Assembly: GCA_016719645.1 (NCBI GenBank)
Contig: JADJYS010000006.1
Coordinates: 197,461-261,460 of the forward strand
Length of the DNA stretch: 64,000 bases
DNA from: a bacterium
Lineage (GTDB): Bacteria; Krumholzibacteriota; Krumholzibacteriia; LZORAL124-64-63
Direction of reading: 5' to 3'
Below the pieces are notes generated by a model, which made no database searches, was not told the DNA's origin, and saw nothing but the letters and a program-made list of their open reading frames with translations. The position numbers and the translations under genes were made by a program. The number at the start of each line of letters is the position of its first letter. Position 1 is the stretch's first letter. This document shows positions 17,391 to 26,241 of this stretch, in pieces.

Positions 17391-19450
17391 CCCTGATCAC
17401 GACCGCCGGCAGCACGGCTCCCGGATGGTCCGCGCCGAAGTTCCACACGACGGCACGCGCGGCGCCCGCCGCGACCCCCGAACCCACGTGCCCCGTCACC
17501 GAGTTCACGGACAGGTTCCAGGTGGTCCCGCCGTCGTCCGAGGCTTCGACCAGCACGTTCAAGGCGGGACTGTCGGGATCGGCCAGGTCGTAGCTCACGT
17601 CGACCAGGCCCGAGCCGTCGCTCCTCTGCACGAACGCCACGTTGCTCACCACGGGCGGTTCCGCGCCGCCGGCCACCAGCGAGTAGGCCTGGCTGCCGCC
17701 GCTGAGCGTCCCCTTGTGCCGCACGATGATCCGGTAGGCGCCGGCCTGGACCGCGGCGGTCTGGGCCTTCTCCACGTTGTCGCGCACGTTGTCGCCGCGG
17801 ACCGCCCAGGCGCCCGGCGTGGCCGGGTCCAGGGTCCAGGGCCGGGTGACCTGGGCGTCGCTCACGCGTTCGATCCGCAGGTCGAGGTCGTTGACCAGCA
17901 CGGTCTGCGTCGGGTTCAGCGTCCAGGGCTGCGCCGGGCCGGCCGGGTCGTTCCAGGCCAGGGTCGCGGTGACCGGTCCCGCGCCGCTGCTCCAGATCAC
18001 GAGCGTGTCGGCTTCGCCCTGGGCCAGCGTCGCCTCGGTGACGCGCGACGGGAACGCGGCGTCGCCGGCGATCAAGAGGGCGGCGGCCTCGGCGTCCAGC
18101 AGGCCCCAGCCGTAGGCGTAGTCGGGGCCGGTCGCAGCGCCGGCCTCGCTCGCGGTGTGGATGACGACGGCCTTGAGCGTGGCCGAGCGGGCCGTCTGGC
18201 CGCCGTGGACGTCGCGCCACTGCTGGGCCAGCAGGTGCAGCGAGCCGGCGGCGTTGGGGCTCGCCATCGAGGTGCCGTTGTAGCTGGCGTAGCTCGTGTT
18301 GCTGGCGGTGCCGCAGCTGTACAAACCGACGCCGTTGGCCACCACGTCGGGCTTGATGCGCCCGTCGTCGGTCGGCCCCCAGCTGCTGAACGAGGACATC
18401 ACGACGTCGGCGGGCTGGGTCCAGCCGCCCGGCACGTCCAGGACCGCACCGACGGTCAGCACGTTCTTGCAGGTGCCGCGGTAGGGGATGCAGTCGAAGC
18501 CGTCGGCGCCGCCGTCCTGCTCGCGCGTGGTCGTGCTCTGAGCCCAGTCGTCCAGGCCGGTGTCCCAGTAGTAGTGCAGGCCGCCGGGACCGGGGCCGTA
18601 GTTGGCGCGGTCGTTGCCCGCGGCGCAGACGATCAGGTAGAACGGGGCGTCGTGGGCGGTCTGGTCCCACTCCTGCGAGTAGCTGCTGTAGATGCCGAAG
18701 CCGGGGTCCTCGGTCTGGCTGACGGCGACGTCGCCGTACCAGTACCACGCCGACTGCGTGCTGTTGTAGTACCAGCCCGCGACGAACGAGTAGCTGTGGT
18801 TGGAGATCAGCAGGCCCTGCGCCGCGGACGCGGCCATCTCGGACTCGTCGTCGGTCCAGTCGTAGCTGTCCAGCCACGCGGCCGGCGACATGCCGTGCGC
18901 CAGGGGATCGACGCCGGCGGCGTTGAGCGTGCCCGCCACGTGCGTGGCGTGGTAGTGGACCGACGGGGCGCCGTCGCGCACGACGGTGCGGCCGCCGAAC
19001 TCCTGGTGGCCGACCATGGCGGCGCCGGCGTCCCACAGGGCGAACTCGCCGGCCGCGTTGGCGCCGTCGAGGTCCAGGCCAGCAGCTCCGCCCGGCCAGA
19101 GACGGTCGGCGCCGACGGTCTGCGCGGCGACGAGGTTCAGCGTCTGCAGGAACAGGGGCCGGCCCCGCTCGGTGCCGACCAGCAGCAGCGAGGCGTCCCG
19201 GTTCAGGGCGCCCTGCGGTCCGGTGTTCGCCGCGAGCAGCTCGCGGTAGCGCGGCGTGCGTCGGGCCGCGGCGCCCGCCGCCAGGTCGCGGGCCTGCGCC
19301 TGCAGCTCGCCGACGCCGGTGCCCTCGGCCGGTGCGACGGTGCGGGGCGCGCCGGTGCCGCGCGTAGCGCCCGCCAGCAGGGCGCCGCGGCAGGGCGGCG
19401 GCCAGCGCGGCCAGCAGCAGGAGGCTCCGGCGGAACTTGCGGGTCGTCAT
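17368..19450 (-). CDS. Secreted subtilisin-like serine protease S8 (frameshift in the signal region)
   Basis: The catalytic triad is visible in the right order: Asp in FALWDAGAAMVGHQEFGGR, His in HYHATHVAGTL, and Ser in NGTSMASPNAAG, with the oxyanion Asn in CAAGND. C-terminal Ig-like and P-domain-like modules follow. The signal peptide starts at 19450 (MTTRKFRRSLLLLAALAAAL), but the mature part is in another frame; the switch lies near 19390-19398 within a CCGCGGCGCC stretch. Internal start 19017 would exclude the catalytic Asp, so a full-length frame-corrected gene is more likely. It has no NPFNP tail of its own, but the gene just upstream (19465-20229) carries one. Confidence 0.82.
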
Positions 19451-19464
19451 CTCGGGGCCTCCCG

Positions 19465-20229
19465 CTACTTCACCAGGGTGAGCCGCGCCGTCAGTTCGTC
19501 GCGGCGGTCGGCGCCGCGCACGCTCAGGCGCGCGAAGTAAGTGCCGCTCGGGGCGGCGCGGCCGTCGGGCCCGCGCCCGTCCCAGGCCGCGGTGTGGCGG
19601 CCGGCCGGCCGGTCGCCCTGCGCGAGGGTGGCCATCTCGCGCCCGCGCACGTCGAAGACCGTCAGGTCGATCGCGGCCGCGGCGCGCAGGTTGAAGGCCA
19701 CGGTGGTGCCGGGGTTGAAGGGGTTGGGGTGCACCGGGCCGAGGCGATCGCTCGTCGGCGACGGCGGCGTTCCGGTGCCGCTGCCTTCGATCTCGAAGAC
19801 GCCGCCCTGGTCGGCGCCGATCCAGCCGAAGCGGTCGGCGGCTTCCACCGCCAGCACGGCCGACGTCGTCGAGGCGTCCGGCACGGTCCAGACCCACGCG
19901 TAGGTGCCGTCGGGATCGGGCGGGACGAGCGCCTGGGCGAGCACCTCGGCGCCGTCGAAGACCGTGACGGTGATCGCGGCGGGCGCAGCCCCCCAACTCG
20001 ACTCGTCCACGCTCCAGCGCAGCGTCTCCTGGTCGGCGGCCTGCAGCGTCTCGCCGCCGGCCGGGGAGAGGACCGCCACGAGCGGCGGGCGGCTGTCCAG
20101 GGTATCGGGCGCGGAGACGGCGCTCGGGGCCGCTCCGGCCGCGGCGGCGGCGAGCAGGGCGGCGGCCGCCGCCAGGGCCGGCAGGCGGCCGCGCCACGGC
20201 GAAATGCCACGGATCGTTGCGCTACGCAT
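19465..20229 (-). CDS. Exported protein with Ig-like domain and FlgD-like C-terminal tail
   Basis: The 254 residues start with an Ala-rich signal peptide (LPALAAAAALLAAAAAGAA). A domain of about 90 residues resembles a fibronectin/Ig-type fold (PPLVAVLSPAGGETLQAAD, ATVTVFDGAEV-like strands). The final 85 residues are the FlgD-like sorting domain with VHPNPFNPGTTVAFNLRAAA and PSGTYFARLSV. Start ATG 20229 has GAGGT eight bases upstream. It is immediately followed (14 bases) by the protease gene, so the pair probably forms an operon in which this protein may be a surface anchor or accessory factor. Confidence 0.78.
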   Translation of the reverse strand: MRSATIRGISPWRGRLPALAAAAALLAAAAAGAAPSAVSAPDTLDSRPPLVAVLSPAGGETLQAADQETLRWSVDESSWGAAPAAITVTVFDGAEVLAQALVPPDPDGTYAWVWTVPDASTTSAVLAVEAADRFGWIGADQGGVFEIEGSGTGTPPSPTSDRLGPVHPNPFNPGTTVAFNLRAAAAIDLTVFDVRGREMATLAQGDRPAGRHTAAWDGRGPDGRAAPSGTYFARLSVRGADRRDELTARLTLVK

Positions 20230-20327
20230 GGCTTGCACCTCGGGAAAGGGGGCTCCGGGCGGAAGCAGCAAACGCCGCGCCGGGAAGGCATCGACAAGCC
20301 GAGGAAAGGCCGGACCGCGACGAGGAA

Positions 20328-20353
20328 GGGCCGTCCCCGAGGGGGGACGGCCC
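20328..20353 (-). terminator. Strong hairpin downstream of the SIMPL gene
   Basis: GGGCCGTCCCC and GGGGACGGCCC form a perfect 11-bp stem with a 4-base loop. Read on the minus strand it lies 28 bases after the SIMPL stop and is followed by TTCCTCGTC, so it is probably the terminator of that gene. Confidence 0.65.
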
Positions 20354-20380
20354 GCGAGAGGTCGGGCGGCGCCGGGGGAG

Positions 20381-21127
20381 CTAGTCGATGCCGTAGGAGA
20401 CGGTCACCACGGCCTTGACGACCTTCTCGATGGTCGAGGTGTCGTAGGTGCCGTAGTCGTCGACCATGGTCGAGTTGGCCGGCGTGATCTGGAAGACGCC
20501 CTGGCTCGCCGACTGCAGCTTGCCGGCCTTGCTGCCGCTGTTGCCGGCCAGCATCTCGGCGCGCTCGCGGGCGTTGCGCGTGGCCTCGCCCAGCAACTCG
20601 AGCTTGAAGGCGTCCAGGTGCGCCACGAAGTACTCGGGCTGCCAGGACTCGAAGGCGACGCCGTCCTTGATCAGGTCGGTGGCGGCGCGCGCGACGGCCT
20701 CCACCAGCTTCACGTCGGCGGACTCGACGCGCACCTGCTGGCGCAGCACGTAGCCCTCCACGACGTTCGTCATGTGGCCGGCCTCCGACACGCGCTGGAG
20801 CGTCTCGGTCATCACCGGCTGCAGGATCACGGCGCCCTGGGGCAGGCCGCGGGCGGCGAGGAAGGCCTGCACCTTCGCGCGGTCGCGCTCGAGGCCCTGG
20901 TAGGCCTCGGCCAGCGACGCCGCGCGGTACGAGAAGTTGCCCGACCAGGTGGCCAGGTCGGAGGTGACCGTGCGCTCGGCGTAGCCCTTCACCACGATCG
21001 CCTGCCCCGAGGGGCGGACGTCGCGCAGGGCATCCGCGCCGATCCAGGCCGAAACGATCAGGCCGACGGCCAGGAACAGGCCCAAAGGCGCCAGTCCCCG
21101 CGAAGATTCCCTGACGTGGTCTGCCAT
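20381..21127 (-). CDS. SIMPL (DUF541) domain protein
   Basis: This 248-residue protein has an N-terminal membrane anchor (LGLFLAVGLIVSAWIG) and then a periplasmic SIMPL/DUF541 domain. Family features are GQAIVVKGYAERTVTSDLATW near the start, LNVVEGYVLRQQVRVES-like strand pairs in the middle, and ARERAEMLA..SGSKAGKL before the last strands. SIMPL proteins are widespread outer-envelope or periplasmic proteins of poorly known function, linked to oxidative stress in some bacteria. ATG 21127 gives a normal N-terminus; the upstream in-frame ATG at 21208 adds an Arg-rich tail overlapping the divergent promoter. Confidence 0.88.
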   Translation of the reverse strand: MADHVRESSRGLAPLGLFLAVGLIVSAWIGADALRDVRPSGQAIVVKGYAERTVTSDLATWSGNFSYRAASLAEAYQGLERDRAKVQAFLAARGLPQGAVILQPVMTETLQRVSEAGHMTNVVEGYVLRQQVRVESADVKLVEAVARAATDLIKDGVAFESWQPEYFVAHLDAFKLELLGEATRNARERAEMLAGNSGSKAGKLQSASQGVFQITPANSTMVDDYGTYDTSTIEKVVKAVVTVSYGID

Positions 21128-21135
21128 GCTATCTT
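21107..21135 (+). promoter_or_regulatory. Promoter of the gene at 21211
   Basis: TTCCCT and TATCTT are separated by 17 bases, the same layout as the proS and pdxS promoters. It overlaps the 5' end of the divergent SIMPL gene. Confidence 0.45.
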
Positions 21136-21210
21136 GCCTCCGTGCCTCGCGCCTTCCGCGGCCCCCACGGCCGCGCCGCCGCCAGGATAGACCGAAAGGG
21201 ACCGCCACGC

Positions 21211-22035
21211 ATGGGAAATTCGCGACTTGCGGCCGCCTTGCTGGCGGCGCTCCTGCTCGCCGCCGGGCCCGCCCGCAGCGGCGACGACCACCTCTGGGGC
21301 GCGCCCGCGGCGGCGGCGGAGCCCGAGGTGCGCGACCCCTTCTTCGCCTTCTGCGTGGCGCTGGCCGAGGGGGACTCGCTGGGCGTCTGGACGGGACGGG
21401 AGCTGGCCGCCCGGTTGGCCGCGACGGGCCGGCGCAGCAAGCTGCCGGTCGAGTCGGTCGTGCTCATGGAGCGCCGTGAGGTGCCGCCGGCGCTGCAGCC
21501 CACGCACCGGGACCGGCGCGCGACCCGGCGCTGGCGGGTGGAACTCGACGCCGACCTCGCCCGCCCGCTGCCCTACAGCATCCTGGGCTACCACCCCGGC
21601 ACCCTGCACGTGTCGCGGGTCCTGGAGGCGCTGGAATGGGTGCTGCCGGGCACCTCGGTGCGGGTCGACGGCCCCGACGGCCCCGAGCTGCGCGTGGGCG
21701 CGATGCACGCCCTGCGCCTCGAGGCCGGGCACGTGATCCTGGACGCCGACGGCCTGGTCGACCGGCTCCTGGGCAAGAAGCTCGACGACACCTGGACCGA
21801 GGCCTTCGTCCTGGCCAGGGTCGAGGGCGCGGCCGATCCGCGGGAGAACGGCCTGAACGGCGTCGCGCTGGGGCGCGCCCGCAACGGGCGGCCCCTGAGC
21901 GGCGCCTTCGACTTCCGGCGCGACGAGGTGCTGCCCAACGGCCGGCCCGCCGCCCGCGCGCTCAGCGGGCTGTGCCGGCCCGTCGTGGCGCCGTACGAGC
22001 AGCCGGATCCGCGGGCCTGGTCCTGGCGCCCGTGA
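21211..22035 (+). CDS. Exported protein of unknown function
   Basis: The 274 residues begin with a signal peptide (LAAALLAALLLAAGPARSG). The body contains DPFFAFCVALAEGDSLGVWTG, YSILGYHPGTLHVS, and RVDGPDGPELRVGAMHALRLEAGHV, with a C-terminus rich in Pro and Arg. I do not recognise the family. Start ATG 21211 is chosen because the signal peptide begins there and an AAAGGG site lies upstream. The gene lies 50 bases before the HAD phosphatase gene, which has its own promoter. Confidence 0.7.
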   Translation: MGNSRLAAALLAALLLAAGPARSGDDHLWGAPAAAAEPEVRDPFFAFCVALAEGDSLGVWTGRELAARLAATGRRSKLPVESVVLMERREVPPALQPTHRDRRATRRWRVELDADLARPLPYSILGYHPGTLHVSRVLEALEWVLPGTSVRVDGPDGPELRVGAMHALRLEAGHVILDADGLVDRLLGKKLDDTWTEAFVLARVEGAADPRENGLNGVALGRARNGRPLSGAFDFRRDEVLPNGRPAARALSGLCRPVVAPYEQPDPRAWSWRP

Positions 22036-22048
22036 ACGGGCGCCGCGG

Positions 22049-22077
22049 GTGACAGGCCCGGGCCGGGGTGCTATCTT
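22049..22077 (+). promoter_or_regulatory. Promoter of the HAD gene, probably leaderless
   Basis: GTGACA and TATCTT are separated by 17 bases. The -10 box ends only seven bases before the ATG at 22085, so transcription would start at or next to the start codon and give a leaderless mRNA. Confidence 0.5.
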
Positions 22078-22084
22078 GCCCCGC

Positions 22085-22987
22085 ATGCGCGACAAGGAAC
22101 GACAGGATCGCTGGCTGGTGGCCCTCGACGTCGACGGCACCCTGCTGAACACGGAGTTCGAGGACGTGGTCCACGCCCGCGAGCAGGCGGCCATCCGCAG
22201 CCTGCGGGCGGCCGGCCACGTGCTGGCCCTGTGCACCGGCCGCAACCGCCGCTCGGTGGCCGACGTGGTGGGCAGCGCCGGCGGGGCGCTGGACGGCGTG
22301 CCGCAGGTGCTGCTCAACGGCGCGATGGTGCTGTGCGGCGACCCGCCGCGCCTGCTGCGCCACGCGGGGCTGGAGCGGGAGCAGCTGCGCCGCGTGGTCG
22401 CGCTGTTCCGCGCCGCGGGCGCGCTGCCGATGATCTTCGGCACCGAGGACGACGGCGGCGACCTGCTGACCGAGAACATCGAGCCCAACGGCGTGCTGGG
22501 CACCTACCTGGCGCGCCGCCGCGACCGGGTCGGCGCGATCCGCATGGTCGACGACCTGCTGGCGCACCTGCCCGAGGCCGCGCTGGAGATCGGCACCATC
22601 GACCGCAACGAGGTGGCGGCGCCCCTGGCCGCGGCGATCCGCGCCGAGCTGGGCGACAGCGTGCGCGTGGTGCTGACCGAATCCCTGCTGGAGCGGGGAT
22701 CCTACCTGTGGGTCGAGGTGTACCAGGCGGACTGCGGCAAGGGGGCGGGGCTGACGCTCCTGGCCGAGACCCTGGGCGTGCCGCGCGAGCGCACCCTGGC
22801 CGTGGGCGACAACTACAACGACCTGGACATGTTCACGGCGGCGGGCCACAGCGTCGCGATGGGCAACGCGCCGCCCGAGGTGCGCGCGGCGGCCGACCGC
22901 ACGGCGCCGCACGTGGCCGACCACGGCGCCGCGGTGATCTGCGAGGAGATCGCCGCGGGCAGGTACCCGCAAGCGAGGGGGCGGTGA
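22085..22987 (+). CDS. HAD-superfamily phosphatase, Cof type
   Basis: The 300 residues contain the four HAD motifs: ALDVDGTLLN (nucleophile Asp), the Thr-containing LALCTGRNRRSV, the lysine region GKGAGLTLLAETLGV, and VGDNYNDLDMF with the acidic pair. The Cof/YbjI-type cap lies between motifs II and III. Such enzymes dephosphorylate sugar phosphates, flavin or PLP-type substrates; a PLP-dependent enzyme follows directly, but that is only suggestive. The stop overlaps the next start (TGATG). Start ATG 22085 matches the conserved N-terminus; the -10 box lies just upstream. Confidence 0.9.
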   Translation: MRDKERQDRWLVALDVDGTLLNTEFEDVVHAREQAAIRSLRAAGHVLALCTGRNRRSVADVVGSAGGALDGVPQVLLNGAMVLCGDPPRLLRHAGLEREQLRRVVALFRAAGALPMIFGTEDDGGDLLTENIEPNGVLGTYLARRRDRVGAIRMVDDLLAHLPEAALEIGTIDRNEVAAPLAAAIRAELGDSVRVVLTESLLERGSYLWVEVYQADCGKGAGLTLLAETLGVPRERTLAVGDNYNDLDMFTAAGHSVAMGNAPPEVRAAADRTAPHVADHGAAVICEEIAAGRYPQARGR

Positions 22988-24531
22988 TGGCCGGACGCGG
23001 CGACGACTGGCTGACCGACGGGGCCGGCGGCGACTGGCAGGACGGCGACTGGAACGACGACGAGTTCCGCCGCGTCGGCTACGCCTTCGTCGATCTCATG
23101 GCCGAATACCTGCAGGGCCTCGAGGGCCGCCGCGTCTACGGGCCGGTCTCGCCCGCGGGCCTCGACGACCTGTTCGCCGAGGACCTGCCCGAGGACGGCG
23201 CCACCAGCGCCGAGCTGCTGACCGAGTGCCGCGCCAAGATCTTCCCCAACTCGATGGCCATCGGCAGCCGCCGCTACTTCGGCATGATGAACCCGGCGCC
23301 GCTGCCGGTGGCCGTGTTCGCCGACGCGCTGGCCTCGGCCATGAACCAGAACGCCGCCTCGTGGCGCAACGCGCCGGCGGCGACGGCCGTGGAGAAGCGG
23401 GTCGTCCGCTGGCTGTGCGCGCTGTTCGGCCTGGGCGACGCGGCCTTCGGCACCCTGGTGCCGGGCGGCTCCTTCGCCAACATCACCGGCCTGAAGCTGG
23501 CGATGAACCGGTCGCTCGGGCGCAACCTCGAGACCTGGGATCCCGAGGAGGCGCCGCACCTGGCCGCGACCGCGAAGCTGCGCTTCTACGTCTCGAAGCA
23601 GGCGCACTACTCGTTCCGCAAGGCGATCGACGTGCTGGGCCTCGGCCACGGCCAGCTGCGCAAGATCCCCGTGGACGGGCTGTTCCGCGTCGACCTCGCG
23701 GCGCTGGAGGCGGCCCTGCAGGCCGACCGCGCAGCTGGCTTGGTGCCCTGCTGCGCCATCGGCATCGCCGGCACGACCAACACCGGCAGCATCGACAAGC
23801 TGGACAAGCTGGCCGACCTGGCCGCGGCGCACGACTGCTGGTACCACGTCGACGCCGCCTACGGCGGCGCGGTGATGCTCAGCGAGAAGTACCGCCCCAT
23901 GCTCAAGGGGATCGAGCGCGCCGACTCGATCACCGTCGATCCGCACAAGTGGTTCTACGTGCCCTTCGAGGCGGGCGGCATCCTGGTGCGCGACGGCGAC
24001 CTGCTGCGCGAGACGTTCCTGGTGCGCCCCGAGTACTACATGGAGCGTCGCGGCGACGGCGCCGCGGCGCCCGACCCCCGCAGCTTCCACATGGGGGAGC
24101 GGGTCAACTTCTTCCAGTACGGCCTGCACGGCAGCCGGCGCTTCAACGCGCTGAAGCTGTGGCTGGCCGTCAAGAGCGTGGGCCGCCGCCGCTTCGCGGC
24201 CTGGGTGGAGAAGGACATCGAGCTGGCCCGGGTCCTGGCCGGCCTGCTGCAGAGCGCGCCCGAGTTCCGCCTGATCGGGCCCAACACCCTGGGGATCTGC
24301 ACCTTCCGCTGGGAGCCCGACGGCGCCCCGCGCACGCCGGAGCAGATCGACCAGCTCAACCGCGATCTGCAGGAACTGGTCGAGCGCGAGGGCGACGCCT
24401 GGTTCAGCCACACCATCCTGAACGGGCGCGTGGCCCTGCGCGTCAACTTCGAGAACCGGCAGATGCGCCGCGAGGACGTGCTGCGCCTGCTGTCGGTGCT
24501 GCGCCGCGCGGCCGACCGGCTGCGACCCTGA
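22987..24531 (+). CDS. Pyridoxal-dependent amino acid decarboxylase (group II, AADC-like)
   Basis: The 514-residue protein belongs to the aromatic-L-amino-acid/glutamate decarboxylase family. It shows NPAPLPVAVFADALASAMNQN, the cofactor-binding VDAAYGGAVMLSEKYR and the Schiff-base lysine in SITVDPHKWFYVPFE. The N-terminal ~20 residues are acidic and non-conserved. The exact substrate (tyrosine, tryptophan, phenylalanine, glutamate or diaminobutyrate) cannot be told. Its start overlaps the HAD stop, so it is translationally coupled. It probably acts in the cytoplasm. Confidence 0.9.
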   Translation: MAGRGDDWLTDGAGGDWQDGDWNDDEFRRVGYAFVDLMAEYLQGLEGRRVYGPVSPAGLDDLFAEDLPEDGATSAELLTECRAKIFPNSMAIGSRRYFGMMNPAPLPVAVFADALASAMNQNAASWRNAPAATAVEKRVVRWLCALFGLGDAAFGTLVPGGSFANITGLKLAMNRSLGRNLETWDPEEAPHLAATAKLRFYVSKQAHYSFRKAIDVLGLGHGQLRKIPVDGLFRVDLAALEAALQADRAAGLVPCCAIGIAGTTNTGSIDKLDKLADLAAAHDCWYHVDAAYGGAVMLSEKYRPMLKGIERADSITVDPHKWFYVPFEAGGILVRDGDLLRETFLVRPEYYMERRGDGAAAPDPRSFHMGERVNFFQYGLHGSRRFNALKLWLAVKSVGRRRFAAWVEKDIELARVLAGLLQSAPEFRLIGPNTLGICTFRWEPDGAPRTPEQIDQLNRDLQELVEREGDAWFSHTILNGRVALRVNFENRQMRREDVLRLLSVLRRAADRLRP

Positions 24532-24547
24532 ACCCGAGGAGCCTGCG

Positions 24548-25015
24548 ATGAGCCGTCGTTCGTTGCCGCTGATCTGCCTGCTGCTGTTCGCCGCCGCCGC
24601 CGCGGCCCAGGGACTGCGCGATTCCGCGTCCGTGGTGAAGATGACGGTCCAGCCCAAGTCCGTGACCGCCGCGGTGGGGGACCCGGTCTCCTGGACCGTG
24701 ACCCTGGACATCGAGAAGGACTGGCACCTCTACGCCCACGGCGACCCCAAGTACTACGGCATCGCGGTCACCGGCCTCGACAGCCTGCCGCTGCTCGGCG
24801 CCGAGGTGGCGTACCCGGCCGGCAAGCAGGGGAAGTTCCTGGGCGAGACGGTGCAGCTGCTCGAGGGGCGCCAGATCCTGACCGTCGGCGGGTTCCTGGC
24901 CGCCGAGCCGACCGGCCCGATGCTGCTCGAGCTGGAGCTGCAGGCCTGCGACAAGAAGTCCTGCCTGGCGCCGGCGTACCTGCAGATCCCGCTCGTCGTC
25001 GAGCCGAAGCGATGA
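24548..25015 (+). CDS. Exported DsbD alpha-like domain protein
   Basis: The 155 residues have a signal peptide (LPLICLLLFAAAAAAQG) and one domain like the N-terminal domain of DsbD: VSWTVTLDIEKDWHLYAH, YYGIAVTGLD, and the C-terminal cysteine pair in LQACDKKSCLAP. In DsbD this domain passes electrons to periplasmic thioredoxin-like proteins; here it stands alone without the membrane domain. It lies 16 bases after the decarboxylase gene and its stop overlaps the next start (ATGA), so it is part of the same operon. Confidence 0.82.
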   Translation: MSRRSLPLICLLLFAAAAAAQGLRDSASVVKMTVQPKSVTAAVGDPVSWTVTLDIEKDWHLYAHGDPKYYGIAVTGLDSLPLLGAEVAYPAGKQGKFLGETVQLLEGRQILTVGGFLAAEPTGPMLLELELQACDKKSCLAPAYLQIPLVVEPKR

Positions 25016-25380
25016 ACGGACCGCGCATCCTGCTGGTCGAGGACGACCCGGACAACCGCCGGCTGCTGCAGACCATGGTGCTGAAGCTGGGCTGCGCCGT
25101 CGACGCCGTGGCCGACGGCGAGTCGGCCCTGGCGGCGCTGTCCGGCGGTTCCTACGCCTGCGTGCTGATGGACGTGCAGCTGCCGGGCATCGACGGCCTG
25201 GAAGCCACGCGCCGGCTGCGCGAGAGCGGGCTGACCGGCCTGCCCGTGATCGCGGTCACCGCCCACGCGATGCAGGGCGACCGCGAGCGCTGCCTGAAGG
25301 CCGGCATGAACGCCTACCTGACCAAGCCGCTGACGCTGGAGATGCTGGGCAAGGCGTTGCGGGAGGCTGGGGTGGGGTGA
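25012..25380 (+). CDS. Single-domain response regulator (CheY-like receiver)
   Basis: The 122 residues are one receiver domain: acidic ILLVEDDPDNRR, phospho-acceptor in VLMDVQLPGIDG, the Thr of VIAVTAHAM and the lysine of YLTKPLT. There is no output domain, so it passes phosphate or binds a partner. The KPLTLE end resembles receivers that pair with hybrid histidine kinases. It overlaps the DsbD-like gene by four bases. The cognate kinase is not in the immediate neighbourhood. Confidence 0.93.
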   Translation: MNGPRILLVEDDPDNRRLLQTMVLKLGCAVDAVADGESALAALSGGSYACVLMDVQLPGIDGLEATRRLRESGLTGLPVIAVTAHAMQGDRERCLKAGMNAYLTKPLTLEMLGKALREAGVG

Positions 25381-25383
25381 GGC

Positions 25384-25412
25384 TTGAGGTCGTCTTGCGG
25401 CTGTGGTAAATT
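25384..25412 (+). promoter_or_regulatory. Promoter of the lipoprotein gene
   Basis: TTGAGG and TAAATT are separated by 17 bases, close to a sigma-70 consensus. The start would be near 25419, about 40 bases before the ATG at 25461. Confidence 0.5.
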
Positions 25413-25460
25413 GTACCGACATCCCCTGACGACATTCCTCCCCTGGAAAGGACCGCGATC

Positions 25461-26165
25461 ATGGGCCTGACCAGAATCCTGCTCGCGACCGCGACCCTGG
25501 CGCTGATCGGCGCCTGCAACGACGCCACGCCGCCCGGCGAGACGAACAGCGACATCCGCGGTCGGGTCGTCGATGCCCTAGGCCAGCCGGTGGCCGGCGC
25601 CTCAGTGGTCCTGCAGTACGCCACGACACCGCCCATGACGGGGAAACAGGACAAGCCCCAGACCTCGATCGAATTCGGTTTGCGGGAGACGGGCCACGCC
25701 GCGGTCTGGATCAGCGACTACTGCGACGGCAGCATCCTGCGATGGCTCGCCGACGGGGATTTTCCCGCGGGAACCAGCGCGATCACGTGGGACGGGTTGG
25801 ACGACGAGGGCCGGATCCTGCCGGACGGCGCCTACCAGTGCCACGTGGTGACGGATGACGGAGAACGCGCGTGGACCCTGCTGCTCCTGTTCCAGGAGTA
25901 CGGCGGGTTCGCGGCGGACGCCGCCGTGGCGCCGCTGGCGGTCACCGACCATCGTGGCCGGTTCACCCTGGCGCAGGTGTGCCTGCCCTTCGGGTACGTC
26001 TACGCGGTGGACAACGGTCTCGGCGACATCGTCGAGGTGTTCACGATCAACCGCGACGTCCGGGTCTGGGCCTTCGGTGCCGCCGCCGGCGCCCGCGGGT
26101 CGAGCGCCGCGGTGACGGTCGATCCCGACGCCGGCGCCTACGTCACGGTGACGCTGGACCCGTAA
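25461..26165 (+). CDS. Lipoprotein with carboxypeptidase-regulatory-like and FlgD-like modules
   Basis: This 234-residue protein has a lipobox (LALIGAC, Cys19) and should be lipid-anchored. After a short linker comes IRGRVVDALGQPVAGASVVLQ, the start of a carboxypeptidase-regulatory-like Ig fold. It is followed by a FlgD-like Ig segment (AVWISDYCDGSILRWL, ITWDGLDDEGRILPDGAYQC). The rest is unassigned. The AAAGGA site precedes the ATG. It is monocistronic, followed by a long hairpin. Confidence 0.8.
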   Translation: MGLTRILLATATLALIGACNDATPPGETNSDIRGRVVDALGQPVAGASVVLQYATTPPMTGKQDKPQTSIEFGLRETGHAAVWISDYCDGSILRWLADGDFPAGTSAITWDGLDDEGRILPDGAYQCHVVTDDGERAWTLLLLFQEYGGFAADAAVAPLAVTDHRGRFTLAQVCLPFGYVYAVDNGLGDIVEVFTINRDVRVWAFGAAAGARGSSAAVTVDPDAGAYVTVTLDP

Positions 26166-26177
26166 CGGACGATGCAA

Positions 26178-26236
26178 GGGATCGGCAAGAGGAAGCGGGC
26201 GGGGGTGCTCCCCGCCCGCTTCCCTTTGCCGATCCC
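26178..26236. terminator. Long bidirectional terminator hairpin
   Basis: GGGATCGGCAAGAGGAAGCG... pairs over about 27 bases with ...CGCTTCCCTTTGCCGATCCC around a short loop. It sits between convergent genes (stop 26165 plus strand, stop 26242 minus strand), so it probably serves both. Confidence 0.75.
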
Positions 26237-26241
26237 GTTCT

